Part shown: one piece after another, positions 43,438 to 53,763 of the stretch
Layout: each line of letters starts with the position of its first letter
Numbering within the stretch: position 1 is the first letter of the stretch
The notes under the pieces: generated by a model
What the model was told of the DNA's origin: nothing
Seen by the model: only the letters and a program-made list of their open reading frames with translations
The model's database searches: none
Program-made: the position numbers and the translations under genes
Source of the DNA: Cylindrotheca closterium
Taxonomy: Eukaryota; Bacillariophyta; Bacillariophyceae; Bacillariales; Bacillariaceae
Assembly: GCA_933822405.4 (NCBI GenBank)
Contig: CAKOGP040002169.1
Span: forward strand, 148,119 to 212,118
Length of the DNA stretch: 64,000 bases
Direction of reading: 5' to 3'

Positions 43438-43893
43438 CTAGGCTTGCTTCATAGTCACCACGCAGTCAAATGATTGCACGCAGCTTTGGCTGTACTTGGC
43501 CAATTCTTTTTCATCTTGTATTGCTCCAACAAATGATTCAATCTTATCTTCATATGTTGAAAACATCACTGGCCCTTGATTCAGCATCGACAATGTACTT
43601 GCCACGGCCTCTTGCGACAAATGCTTCATGGATACAACCACCTTATCTTGGAAGATATTATATCCTTGAAGCTTCTGTCTCGTTTTTGTACGAATGGGCT
43701 GCTGGAAAAAGAAAAAGATACCCATCCTCGCAATGATATGCTTCTAGAGCACTCTCATCTCTTCCGATGAATCCCTGTGCGACTTTGTCGTCCCACAAGA
43801 TATCTTGGTCAACAAAATGTATGGCGACACGAGCGTCAAAAGCGACAGTGGTTCCTTTCGATAAATACTGTGATCGATAAGAGGCTAATTCAG
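43438..43893 (-). pseudogene. 5'-truncated gene fragment, unknown family
   Basis: Two coding-like minus-strand frames lie end to end. At about 43893-43740 the sequence reads YLSKGTTVAFDARVAIHFVD…EAYHCEDG with no start codon. From about 43725 to 43438 a second frame reads QPIRTKTRQKLQGYNIFQDK…SFDCVVTMKQA and ends in a stop. A ttttctttttccag acceptor lies between them, but no donor keeps both phases, and the 5' side abuts the 3' end of the CRAL-TRIO gene. I read it as a remnant; a real gene with unseen upstream exons is possible. Confidence 0.3.
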
Positions 43894-43966
43894 TACTATT
43901 TATTCTAACCGGTACAATAGCGGTACATCAATACAGATCATACTCCATCGCTGCAGGTAGCCTTGA

Positions 43967-44002
43967 GTACCAGTACTGGTGGTACACGTGTACCTGGCAC
44001 CG
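43967..44002. repeat. GTAC palindrome cluster
   Basis: gagtaccagtactggtggtac followed by acacgtgtacc: overlapping GTAC/CACGTG palindromes immediately 3' of the CRAL-TRIO/DUF6824 gene (stop at 44031). Confidence 0.5.
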
Positions 44003-44030
44003 ATATTTTCCATCTGTCGATATTATCCAT

Positions 44031-45742
44031 TCATTTTGTTTTACGAAACTCTCGGAACAACATCGATATCTTCTTTTGGATCTCATGATCACTGCAATTC
44101 ACCCATACACCAGTATCTATTTGCTTCAGAAACCGCTCACCTTCAGACGTAAGGACACTGCAGACCTCAGAAATGATCTCCTTTCTCCTACGCCGAGGAG
44201 CGATGTCGTACTCACCCTTGTATTTTGCGACCAGCTTTCGGAAGCGGATATTCCCTGGATTGCATCGGATCAAGTGGCCTCGTCCGAGGAAAATATCGCC
44301 GTCAGTAGGAGTGACGGGTGCATTCTCAATATTACTCTCTGATTTTTGCTGCTTTTCATGTGCTCCAGCAACCACGCTAGACACTCTTGATTCACTGGTG
44401 GGTCCATGAGCAGCATTGCTAACATGCGACTCTTCTGCGCCTTGAACGACTGAATGATGCAAGGTTTCAAAACTAGTCGCTTCGGATCCCGATATCAATG
44501 AATCATACGACGTAACAGCATTGACATCTGGTTCCACAAAAGGTGTTTTTTTTCCGCTCGGATTACTCCTGATGGCACTTCTCCGTTCCGTATCAAGGTG
44601 CTCGTGGAGCCAATCATTTCGATTGTCCTCGCGAAGCGAGCCCTCTGCATCGATGGGGCTGGAATCGGTGTTGATGCCGTGACTCCGGAGCTGATACTGC
44701 AATTCAATATCACTGCCATAATGTAGACGCGATCTCACCTTACAATCATGCGAAGACAACTTAAATACCAACTTGAATAACGAATTGAAGAGGTCAAGCT
44801 TTTCTGGACGTGCCTTTAGGCAAAAGTGCACCGCTGTGAAGCGGATGGGAAGGCTTGTGATCATATCCATGATTGCCATTGTCAAGTTGAGTCCAGGAAT
44901 TACAGGCAGCTCATCTGCTTTCGAAATGTCGTAAAACACGAATACAAGCTGCAAACGACCCAATATTCAGTTGTATTGACCGTACAGCAGAGTTGAGATT
45001 GTATGCGGACAGTAAAACCAAAAATCATGATTGGTGCGGGTGAGCCACTTACCCCTTTCATCTGCACTTCGAAAATCGAAATTAGAATGTTGAAGTAGAC
45101 ATAGTAGGCCACTCGGCACAGACTTTCTTCTCTATCGCCCCCAATCAGCTCTGTCAACATGTACATAACTGATCTACCACTTTGATCTTTATCCTTTTGT
45201 ATGTGGTAGATTCCGGACAATAACAGTTCTCGGTCCTCCTCATTCAAGTCATCAAAAGTGATTTCACGACCAATGCAGCCATTGCCAAAGTACTTGATCT
45301 TGTTTCGAAGGAAGTGTAGCATCTGGCTAACAGCTTTGTCAACGTTATGCTTGTTTGATCTAAGAAACTTTAAGCGAAAGGAAGGGTCTTCGATGTATGC
45401 TCTCTGGTGGCTCTTTTCAATCATTTCATAGGTTTGTTCATGCTGTTGTTGCTGTTTGACTGTTTGATCGAATTGCGCAAGTAACTCTTGCACAAGTTCT
45501 GGGGTTTCCTTCAGGTCTTGTCCGACACAGTGAATATCGTGCAGGGCCTCGGTTCTTTCTTGCAAACTCAGTTTCGTCAGTTCCGATGCAAGAATATCTT
45601 CTGCTTCTTTCATTTCTTGCCGCGTATGGCGGCATGTTGTAATAGGTAGTGTTGAGGATTGTGAAGTTGGCTTAGGCCGACCAAGCAAGTTGCAGCTCGA
45701 GAGACGTGATGACGGTGACGATGATGATCTGTTTTGGTTCAT
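44031..45742 (-). CDS. CRAL-TRIO-type protein with C-terminal DUF6824-type domain
   Basis: Exons (minus) 45742-45053 and 44948-44031; intron gtaagt…tttgcag, phase 0, 690+918 bases, 535 residues. N-terminal part: helical region, CRAL-TRIO N-type segment (RLKFLRSNKHNVDKAVSQ) and a Sec14-like lipid-binding core (ESLCRVAYYVYFNILISIFEV, FVFYDISKAD, MITSLPIRFTAVHFCL). C-terminal ~446-533: GDIFLGRGHLIRCNPGNIRF, KYKGEYDIAPRRRRKEIISEV, ERFLKQIDTGVWVNCSD, matching the DUF6824 pattern common in diatoms (D-x-x-x-G-R-G … GN-x-x-F). A Ser-rich linker joins them. A degraded partial copy lies 1.1 kb upstream. The biological role is unknown; lipid sensing coupled to a nuclear-type domain is a guess. Confidence 0.85.
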
Positions 45743-46854
45743 ATGGTGCGTTGTGATGCAACGATTGTGTCATATATGCTACAGAAAATGTGAAAAGGAA
45801 ATCCGCGGGACTGTGCGGAGTACTGGTAATAAGCTGACTCGAACGATCGTAGCTACCAGAGTTCTCGGGCTCAAGGATTATTCGGTAGAATAACCGCGAG
45901 CTACAGTACTATGCACAGTCTCGCAGAAACAAATGAAAAATTCAGAAGGTTTAAAATGTGCATGGAGGTTCTTCAGCACTTCGCCAAGACTGCATTTCAT
46001 CGTAGCGACCAGTGGATCCAGTACCAAGTGTGTTCCCGTCTGCTCAATGGTGGTCACGCTCACGAGCAAATAAGAGAGGCTCTGTTTTCGGTTCGCTTGG
46101 GTTCGACCTTTCGTCTTTTTAGAAAACATTCTATGCAAATTTACCATTTTTATCAGTAATGTAGTGTGGTACCTTCACTTTCCTCAACATAAAACGTTCA
46201 CTGACGGGAAAACGCATGTGGTAACATCTACTGGTACACGAACGATAAAAGGTGGGTCAGAAAAATCTTGAATTCCTGGTCGGTCGTGTCAAAATAAGCC
46301 AACTTCTGGTTCCTCATCTGGAAGCCAATGGAAATATCTTGGGGTACCTGCTCCTGTGACATCTTGTTTCAAGTATAAAAATGGTGCACATTAAACTTGA
46401 AACATTGCGTTCCATGTAAGCTTATATCGGTGTAAGGTAGCTAGAATCCTGTAGAGAGGATCAACAACACGGGACTGCTTGCTGGAACTGTCCCTCCTCA
46501 ACAGACGAAGTCTAGTCGACCCCATCGACACCATTCACTAGCTTAAAACAGTGATAAACCATGCTCAGCACATTTTTGTCGCTTTCTATCTGCCCCAGAT
46601 AATCTTGGTGTGCTGATTACATGTGCAACCAGACATGATTTGCCTCAAGCAAATCTTCAACATGCGTGCTTCGCGTTTCTGCTTTATTTTTTTCGCTGAG
46701 GTTCGCCGTCTTTTTTATTTTCCTTGCAAATTTAGAGAAAAGAAGATACTATACTGATACCATCCAATAAATGGCGGGAAAAACGATAATGTCGGTCAGA
46801 AGTCAGAACAATGAATACATGCGGGTCTATTACAACTGCTCTCCGAACACAAAA
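45743..46854. other. Intergenic, nothing firmly assigned
   Basis: Two small frames (minus 45878-46147; plus 45911-46159) overlap antiparallel with no family resemblance. The remainder is featureless. Confidence 0.4.
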
Positions 46855-47250
46855 TCTTCTTTTGGATCTCTTGATCAATGCACTTCACCCACACACCAGG
46901 AGCAGAGACTGCTCACCTTCAGGCGTGAGGACATAAGGCAGACCTTGGAAACAATCTCCTTTCTCCTACGCCAAGGAACAATATGTCGTACTCACTCTTG
47001 TATTGTTTGGCCAGCTTTCGGGAGCGGATATTGCCTGGATTGCATGAGATAAAGCGGCCTGTCAACAATGCGTTGAAGAGTTCAAGCTTTTTCATGCCGT
47101 GCCTTGCTTTGGGCAGCAGTGCTTCGCTGAGAAGCTTTTAGTGAGGGAGGGATTATCATCATACATCCATGATTGCCATTGTCTCGTTCAGTCCAGGCAC
47201 GCAGGCAGCTCGACTACTTTCGAAACGTCGTAGACATTTGCGAGCTGGTG
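46855..47250 (-). pseudogene. Decayed, internally deleted copy of the CRAL-TRIO/DUF6824 gene
   Basis: 46855-47060 matches 44070-44285 (the DUF6824 end of the parent) with many substitutions and small indels. 47060-47250 then matches about 44785-44945 (the start of the parent's second exon). About 500 bases of linker coding sequence between these blocks are missing. Same orientation as the parent. Frames are broken, so it is a relic. Confidence 0.8.
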
Positions 47251-47736
47251 CATTTGAACCATTAAGCCAGAGTACATGTGTGACTACCTAAGCTGGACCA
47301 TTGATTCTATAAAGGAGATGAGACAGAACACAGACGACTTTCTAAAAGGCCCCTTCAAGACTTATGGTTCCTATAGCCAATGACACTATCTTTGGATATA
47401 TGTTGCTTCAACTGGTACGAATCATGAAAAGAACAATTTCGAAAGAGTGTGTTGCGTCCAAACTTGTTATTTGGTGGAAGATAGATAGAGTAGGTATAGA
47501 TGGTACAACTCTACTGGCACTACCATATATCAGGCGATTACTTCCAAGGCAAGTGTACACTATAAGCATGAGAGCAATGCACTGTTTCGTCCTCTTTCAG
47601 CACACAAACTGAAAGCGAATCCTCGCAAAGCGCTACTCGACTCTATTACAGTAGCTAGTGATGGAATATTCATCTGTAGCTAGCATGCGTGGGCTTTCAT
47701 ATTGCTGCGTCTCAGTTACTGGCAAAGTGCAGTTAT
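47251..47736. other. Intergenic, nothing recognised
   Basis: A weak 82-codon frame at 47364-47612 has no family resemblance. Confidence 0.4.
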
Positions 47737-48192
47737 TTACAAGCCTTCTCTTGGTTCGTCTACAGGTCCAGTATATGGCAGCCTGTAAAATTCGACTACA
47801 AACTCCAAATCTTCTGATAATGACTTGACTGAATGTTTTATGTTTGGCTCGATGATACCTGGGTTGGAGGCGTTCAAGACAAACGATTCCTCTCCAATAT
47901 TGTATTGCAGTTCACCCTTGTTGAGGCGAATGACTCCCCATGTGCCATCTTTGGTAGAGTGATCCTTCAAGAGTCCCGAAGGAATAAAATCGTTGGTGAA
48001 ATGTGAATCAAGAGATGGAACTTGAGAATATTTCTTCATTTCTGGTGGTAGCTCAGGCATGGCCATTCGCAGGACGGATCTAGATGATGCCGTTCTTGAT
48101 GAATGGCGACGACGAGGATTGTGCAACAGTGCTCCAGTAAAGGCTGCGATGAACGACAGGTCCATTATCAACAGATAGTTGGAGATTTTCAT
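47737..48192 (-). CDS. DUF1971-type small beta-barrel protein
   Basis: 151 residues from ATG 48192; the upstream frame extension starts with GTG. After a hydrophobic leader (LLIMDLSFIAAFTGALL) and an Arg/Ser-rich segment comes a conserved core: YSQVPSLDSHFTNDFIPSGL, KDGTWGVIRLNKGELQYNI, ASNPGIIEPNIKHSVKSLSED and FVVEFYR. This matches the DUF1971 domain (a cupin-like barrel found next to or fused with bacterial TehB tellurite-resistance proteins). The leader suggests secretion or organelle import. Substrate unknown. Confidence 0.8.
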   Translation of the reverse strand: MKISNYLLIMDLSFIAAFTGALLHNPRRRHSSRTASSRSVLRMAMPELPPEMKKYSQVPSLDSHFTNDFIPSGLLKDHSTKDGTWGVIRLNKGELQYNIGEESFVLNASNPGIIEPNIKHSVKSLSEDLEFVVEFYRLPYTGPVDEPREGL

Positions 48193-48522
48193 TATCAACA
48201 GAGCCACAGTCTAAGATTTTGAATAGAAATGGAGGGGATGTGAAAGGATATAAGTGGCTGCCAGTGTTGTTGTTGCAGGTGTCAGCGTCACAACCACACG
48301 CCGATGCTATATTTTATGCGACATGCTCAATGCGGCCATCCATCAAAGATCCATATTGAATATGGTATATCCAATCCCCAAACCTGACCCCCCAAAGAGC
48401 TCCTTCTCCAATATTTTTTATGAATACGCATATTTGTGTGTAATATAGTATTCAATATAATATGTGCTATAGAAAAATAAAGGATTTCTCATATCAAAAT
48501 AACTGCTGTCACAATACTGTAC
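48193..48522. other. Intergenic, nothing recognised
   Basis: AT-rich flank; no gene. Confidence 0.4.
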
Positions 48523-48580
48523 TGGAAAATCAATATTCACTCCCAAGAAATATGCTAAATTTCAATTTCCCGGCCGTCCC
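48523..48580. mobile_element. Hairpin element (MITE-like), copy 2, reversed and truncated
   Basis: Aligns with the reverse complement of 41796-41864: internal caatatt(t/c)actcccaagaa(-)tatgctaaatttc and right arm tttcccggccgt-ccc. The left arm has lost about ten bases (aacggccggg), so the terminal inverted repeat is no longer perfect. Confidence 0.6.
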
Positions 48581-48742
48581 ATGTGATCACAAATATAGAA
48601 GGAAGATGAACCATGCAACGATAAATCCACCATGCTAGGCGGATATTGACAGGGAAGTGCAATATTCGTACTGTACTTTTGGCCTTTGGCATAATAGGCT
48701 AGCTCCTAGAAAGATCAAATATCTTTTCAGCGTTCCTATGGA

Positions 48743-49829
48743 ATGAGTCAGTCATTTCAACGTCCGAAAAGAACAAAACACCTTGGAAACAACTTCATGA
48801 CGTGTTTGCTTCAGGCTGATCCAGACCTTACTTTAGAGTATCCACATGATGCTGAAGCGCACTTTAATGAAATTCGTGATGCTTTGCGGCCTTTTGGCTC
48901 CAAGGTATTGGGAATCACATAATGCACGAATATGCTGGCTATGCTGGTCCTTGGATCATTTCTCTACTGGCCTTGATGTGGCAAACAAAGGAGAATCCAG
49001 AGTAATGGGACAAGCATTGTCAGAGCGTTTCGGACCATTTATACATGGGTGAACAGAACAGACTTCTTGCTTTTGAATGCTACAATTGCTTCGTTATACT
49101 AAGACAAAATGTGGCTTGTATAACGATGTCTCAAAATGATGTTGGGCTGCTATGCGCGTATCACCGTCCTAATGTTCTTGTTTTATCGGCGGGAGGCTAT
49201 GGTCATGTAAACATCCCACTCACTAAACAAGAGTTGCCCCGAATGAACCTCCGCCCTCCAAACGAAAGAGGGTCAATCTTCAACTACGCGGTCTACCGTA
49301 GCCCACGCACCGAGACATCTGAGGGAGAGAATGAACAAAATACTCTTGGCAAGGAGTGACAATTGTTCACACTGTGAGTTTCGACGCTTCTACACTTTCT
49401 ACCAAGGAGAACACTGGACAAACACTATGGCAGATTCGCTATTCGCTGTGGATTTGGACGGACATCGTTTCATGTGACAGAGAGCCTTCAAATGGGCTTG
49501 ATTCCTGTCCAAATATAAAGCGACATCCCATGGATTCCATACCAAAAGCTCCTGATGGGTGGTTCCAGCCCTGCTGTCTACACTACGAACTTGAGCAATT
49601 TGATCCAAAGGACAATCGACTTGGAGAAGGTACCACTGGACGTGATTCAGAAGATAAGGAAGATAGAATCTTAATGCTTCGAGAGTCTCATTTTCTTGTA
49701 CCTGGAATTATGGCCCAGATCCAAAGACTAATGGTTGGACATGAAACCGATTTGGAATGCAACCAGCTTCCTAGTAGCTATAGAGATGCAAAAAGGCCTG
49801 GTGAAATTGTTCCACCTGATGTCATTTAG
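48743..49829 (+). pseudogene. Degenerate coding-like region, unknown family
   Basis: From ATG 48743 a 59-codon frame (MSQSFQRPKRTKHLGNNF…RPFGSK) ends in TAA. Coding-like sequence then continues in other frames: GPFIHG, VNRTDFLLLNATIASL, and finally an open frame at 49356-49829 with QIRYSLWIWTDIVSCDREPS and PDGWFQPCCLHYELEQFD. Splice signals that would join them in phase are not apparent. Best read as a decayed gene or unusual multi-exon gene; not recognised. Confidence 0.3.
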
Positions 49830-50011
49830 TAGTATAGCCCTCGCTTTGAAATACATGATGTCAAAAGTGAATAAATCATGTTGCCATAACACATATTATA
49901 AAATGAGAGACTAGGTACTGTCTCTAGGAACCTCAGACATTCGGAAAAAAATACTTCGAGTCCTCTTTGTTGTGATAGAATGCTCAGGCCCTAAGCTCTA
50001 CAAAAAATCTA

Positions 50012-50971
50012 TCAAGCTTTCCCCACCGCTTCTTTCTTCTTATACTCGCTGTATGCGTTTATACCTGGCAATGACGATTCGGCTCCAATCTTCTTTGCAA
50101 GATCCCCTTCGTTATAGGCATAAGGTTCATAGACTTCGACGAGATACTTATTTCGTTCCTTCGCCACAAAACAGTATGTACTCATACTGACTTCATTACG
50201 GTCAGAGGTGGTGACCTTGACAGAAGGGCGCTGCTGAATTGTCTTGTACCAGGTGTGGACATGAGACAATTTCTTTGGAATGACAAATCCACGATAGTGA
50301 CCCAACAAGATGATCAGTCGTTCGAAAAATGGAAATATTGCAATATCAGCCATTGTGAATTGTTCGCCGCAAAAGTAGGGACCTTTTGACGCCTTCAAGT
50401 CCTCGTTCATCTCTGAAATTTGCTCTATCAGAGTTTTTGCGAAAGACTTTTGCTGTTCGACAGATTGATCCATCAAAACCTTGTATATCGTCGGAATGAG
50501 AGCACTATGCTTTTCGATCATAGCATTCATGTAATCCTTTGACTCTTGTTTTTCGGGCTTCAAGGGATCGTTGGAAAACATTGCATCGACCTTTTCCACA
50601 ACATCCATCGACTCTCCCGTGGCTTGGCCGCCCATCGTGTTATCAATGATTACTGGGACTGTCTTGAACCCCATAGAATACAACCACCCAGTTCCTCGGT
50701 CTTTCTTAGGTCCAAGGAAATAGCACACGTGGACGCTCTCAAAGAGAACAGGATCGTAGGGATTTTCTTCCTTCTCCAAAAGCGCAATAAGTGCTCGATT
50801 TGCAAATGGGCAGAAGTCTGCATGTAACAGAGTCACCGGATAAGCAGGATTTGGTTGAAACGTTTGGGTCGAGAAATCGACTGATGCCACTTTTGCGAGA
50901 AGGTCTCCCCTTCTTTTGCTTCCTGCGGAGTTCAATCCTTTGCAGATTTGGAAACATCCTTGAAACGGCAT
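50012..50971 (-). CDS. Glutathione S-transferase-like protein
   Basis: 319 residues from ATG 50971 (the longer frame starts at a TTG). N-terminal thioredoxin-fold: VTLLHADFCPFANRALIALLEKE with Cys54 in CPFA, the position of the catalytic Cys in omega/lambda-type GSTs, then KTVPVIIDN and a substrate-site GESMDVVE. C-terminal helical domain: GPYFCGEQFTMADIAIFPFFERL, the conserved GST N-capping motif. The C-terminal ~60 residues (after RPSVKVT) extend past a usual GST. Likely glutathione-dependent thiol transferase or dehydroascorbate reductase activity, inferred from the Cys. Single exon. Confidence 0.88.
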   Translation of the reverse strand: MPFQGCFQICKGLNSAGSKRRGDLLAKVASVDFSTQTFQPNPAYPVTLLHADFCPFANRALIALLEKEENPYDPVLFESVHVCYFLGPKKDRGTGWLYSMGFKTVPVIIDNTMGGQATGESMDVVEKVDAMFSNDPLKPEKQESKDYMNAMIEKHSALIPTIYKVLMDQSVEQQKSFAKTLIEQISEMNEDLKASKGPYFCGEQFTMADIAIFPFFERLIILLGHYRGFVIPKKLSHVHTWYKTIQQRPSVKVTTSDRNEVSMSTYCFVAKERNKYLVEVYEPYAYNEGDLAKKIGAESSLPGINAYSEYKKKEAVGKA

Positions 50972-51520
50972 CGTCAGTATATTATAAAGTAACAGCAACG
51001 CCCTATTACATGGACAATAATTTTGAACTCTGGTGTTGAAATTGTTTTGGCCCTAAAAATATGATGCACCATAACATATTGCCACGTCATGAACAGAAAA
51101 CCAGATCCCCTTCTTTTACAAGCCACAAGCCCCAAGAATACAAATTAGCGCTACTTATGTACTATGCAGTAGATACAAATACAGTACCATTTTAGATTCA
51201 TAAAATGCTTTGTGGTGTTTTCCTACTATAGAAATGCATCCCACGAGCACTTAATTCCTTTAACGGTCGACTGATGTTGGACTGGTCGAGCAAGCAATGT
51301 AAGTCAAAGAAAGGCAAATCAATTTGGTTCTCGGACTCTTCTCTCGCTACCTTAGAAAAGGGATCGACGTCGCCTGCTAGCCGGAAAAGTAAGGCAGTAT
51401 GTTCATGGGGGGCCGCGCAGTCTACAACGACAAGTTCAAGTCCAAAACTTGTCTAAAACTCTGTCTGGCTCGGAGGTCCACCTTCTTCCTGGTACAATCT
51501 GAATACGTCCTGTCAGTTCT
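50972..51520. other. Intergenic, nothing recognised
   Basis: Short frames only. Presumed promoter of the GST gene and the 3' flank of mnmA. Confidence 0.45.
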
Positions 51521-53452
51521 TCACGCAGATACAGTCTCGTTCGTACTTGTTCTTCGTTCTTTTGCATCCAACAGAAACTTGGCCCAGTGTCTTTCGCTGA
51601 TGATCCCCCCTCCTAAACAGTTGGCATCGTCTGAGTGATAAAAAACAACATACTGTCCAGGGGCTAGCCCGCCATCCTTTTGGGCCAACTTGATGATGCC
51701 GTCATTATCTTCCAATAGCTCTAGGCTCCCAACTACAAGCCTTGGTCCGTGACGAATCTTCATGTCGAACTGAAATGTCATTCCATCTCCATCATTGCTT
51801 GGTGGTTCTCCCGCAATCCAGTGGATGTTCTCGACGTGAAACTCGGACCGTGACTGTGTAAAGATCTCTTCATCATATTGATTGCTAGCGTAAACAACGT
51901 TCTTCTTTGGGTCCTTGGCAACAACATACCATGGGCCTTTTGCTGTTGCCAATGGAAACAAGGACCTACCAATTCCTTTCCGTTGTCCCACGGTATGGTA
52001 CCACACACCTTTGTGGCGACCAATTGCTTCGCCTGAAAAGGCATCAATGATATCTCCTTCCTTTTCCCCAAGGTGAATATTGAGAAAATCACTGAATTTG
52101 ACCTTTCCCAAGAAGCACAAGCCTTGAGAATCAGGTCGGTGACGATTGGGCAATTGGAATTCTTCTGCGAGTTCTCGGACTTGCCACTTTTCCAAGTGCC
52201 CAATCGGAAATAGAAGCTTTTGGAGTTGAAACTGTTGCAAGGCACACAAAAAGTAGGACTGATCCTTGACCGGATCGGGAGCACGACGCAAGCGGACTGT
52301 TTCGGAATCTTCCTCGTCACCGTCAGCTTGATTCAAAGGGGAAGCCTCCTTCGTCCTTTGCACCTGTGCATAGTGACCACTGGCAATAAAGTCAAATTCC
52401 CCCGTTCGTTCGTCTGCCAGATAGTCCAAGAAACACCCAAACTTGACTCTCGAATTGCAGAGAATATCAGGATTCGGAGTCCGTCCCTGAGCAGCTTCGT
52501 TCAACGTGTGTTGCATGACTCGTTCGTGATATTGATCTTGCAAGGAAATAATTTCCAACTCGACCCCTGCATGATCACACACTTGTTGACAGTTATCCAC
52601 ATCATCTTCCCAGGGGCATTCACCCAAATGGGCCAATTCGTCCTCCAACCAAATCTTGAGGTAAAAGGGAGTCACAGAATAGCCTTGCTGTAGCAATAGG
52701 TGCAAGGCTACTGAAGAGTCCACGCCACCAGACAATAATAAGGCCACCCTTTTGGCTTGGCCATTCACTGTCGTCTTCTGATGGTTGGTAGATGGTGCAG
52801 CGTCAGCTGTTTCTTCGAGCAACGACGACTCTGGTGACGACGACAACTGTTTCTGAATGACCTGTAGCATATTGGCAATTCCGTCATTGCGTCCCTGTGA
52901 CAAGGCCTCTCTGACTCCCAATTGATCTGTAATGGTACTGGGATCCAATGCCAAGACTTGTTCGACAGTCTTGGTCGAAAGATGTTGGCTCAACAGATTC
53001 AACAATCCTTTACTAACAATCGCGTCGGAATTGCCTCGGACTGATACCAAACCGGAATCATCATCTCCAATTGCCCAAACATGGACTGTAGCGACACATC
53101 CTGGAACTTTGGAGTCTTTCTTGTCAATGCTACGAAACTCTTCATTGTGAAAGTCAATCTCCTGTTTCCATGACATTCCAAGCTGTGCCAGTCGTTGTTG
53201 TATCTGCTCTACTGTCTCTTGCCCTTCAGTACACAGTTCTGCATCTTCGTTTGATAGAAATATTCGATTCCCAACATATCTACAGTGTCGCTCGTAGGAG
53301 CATGAGGATGGTGGAAGGTGCCGTTGATGAAGGGACGAAGCACCTGGGACTTGCGACTTCAGAAATGCTGAAGTGAACAACAGAGGATTCATCGACAATA
53401 GTAAACATGATAGGAGTACTGTGAAAACGAATGGTATTTCGTAGGTCAGCAT
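51521..53452 (-). CDS. mnmA: SufE-MnmA fusion: plastid-type tRNA 2-thiouridylase with its own sulfur-acceptor domain
   Basis: 643 residues, single exon. MnmA thiolates U34 of tRNA-Lys/Glu/Gln; it needs persulfide sulfur from a desulfurase relay. Leader 1-30 (FVFTVLLSCLLLSM … FTSA|FLKS) is a textbook diatom plastid signal. Residues ~80-202 match SufE: VPGCVATVHVW with the acceptor Cys119, RGNSDAIVSKGLLNLL, and LSQGRNDGIANMLQVI. Residues ~234-630 are MnmA: PP-loop SGGVDSS 241-247, Cys332 in NPDILCNSRVKFG and Cys446 in DSQGLCFLG (the two catalytic cysteines), KDQSYFL, and the C-terminal barrel ending GLAPGQYVVFY. A ~30-residue linker joins the domains with no internal stop. Head-to-head with the DHODH gene 311 bases away. 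Confidence 0.93.
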   Translation of the reverse strand: MLTYEIPFVFTVLLSCLLLSMNPLLFTSAFLKSQVPGASSLHQRHLPPSSCSYERHCRYVGNRIFLSNEDAELCTEGQETVEQIQQRLAQLGMSWKQEIDFHNEEFRSIDKKDSKVPGCVATVHVWAIGDDDSGLVSVRGNSDAIVSKGLLNLLSQHLSTKTVEQVLALDPSTITDQLGVREALSQGRNDGIANMLQVIQKQLSSSPESSLLEETADAAPSTNHQKTTVNGQAKRVALLLSGGVDSSVALHLLLQQGYSVTPFYLKIWLEDELAHLGECPWEDDVDNCQQVCDHAGVELEIISLQDQYHERVMQHTLNEAAQGRTPNPDILCNSRVKFGCFLDYLADERTGEFDFIASGHYAQVQRTKEASPLNQADGDEEDSETVRLRRAPDPVKDQSYFLCALQQFQLQKLLFPIGHLEKWQVRELAEEFQLPNRHRPDSQGLCFLGKVKFSDFLNIHLGEKEGDIIDAFSGEAIGRHKGVWYHTVGQRKGIGRSLFPLATAKGPWYVVAKDPKKNVVYASNQYDEEIFTQSRSEFHVENIHWIAGEPPSNDGDGMTFQFDMKIRHGPRLVVGSLELLEDNDGIIKLAQKDGGLAPGQYVVFYHSDDANCLGGGIISERHWAKFLLDAKERRTSTNETVSA

Positions 53453-53763
53453 TGTCCATATAGTCGGTCCCTACTGATTTGGAAAGTTGGGGTTCACTAT
53501 CAAATGAGGTGATGTGGTAATGGTTGGCGTTGAGATATACCGGTAGTTGGAATATTGATGGGGAAGAATATACGGTATGTGATCTGTCCGTGCAGAAATC
53601 AATCAGTGGAGGGATGGTGCGCGGCTATGCGCGAGCTTTCTCAAAACAATTGATTCGATGCGAAGTCTTCCTTCGCTTTTGCACTTCCATCCACCACACC
53701 CACTCGATCATAGAAGCTCTCATATACAACTCTTGTCTTTCTCAACAATAGTGAAACAGAAAC
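53453..53763. promoter_or_regulatory. Divergent promoter between SufE-MnmA and DHODH
   Basis: 311 bases between two genes read in opposite directions; ataccggta at about 53537. No canonical TATA box recognised. Confidence 0.4.

Noticed and set aside
45878..46159. Antiparallel small ORFs
   Set aside because: Mutually overlapping and featureless.
51274..51456. 60-codon plus-strand ORF 3' of mnmA
   Set aside because: Low-complexity Ser/Lys composition and no supporting evidence.
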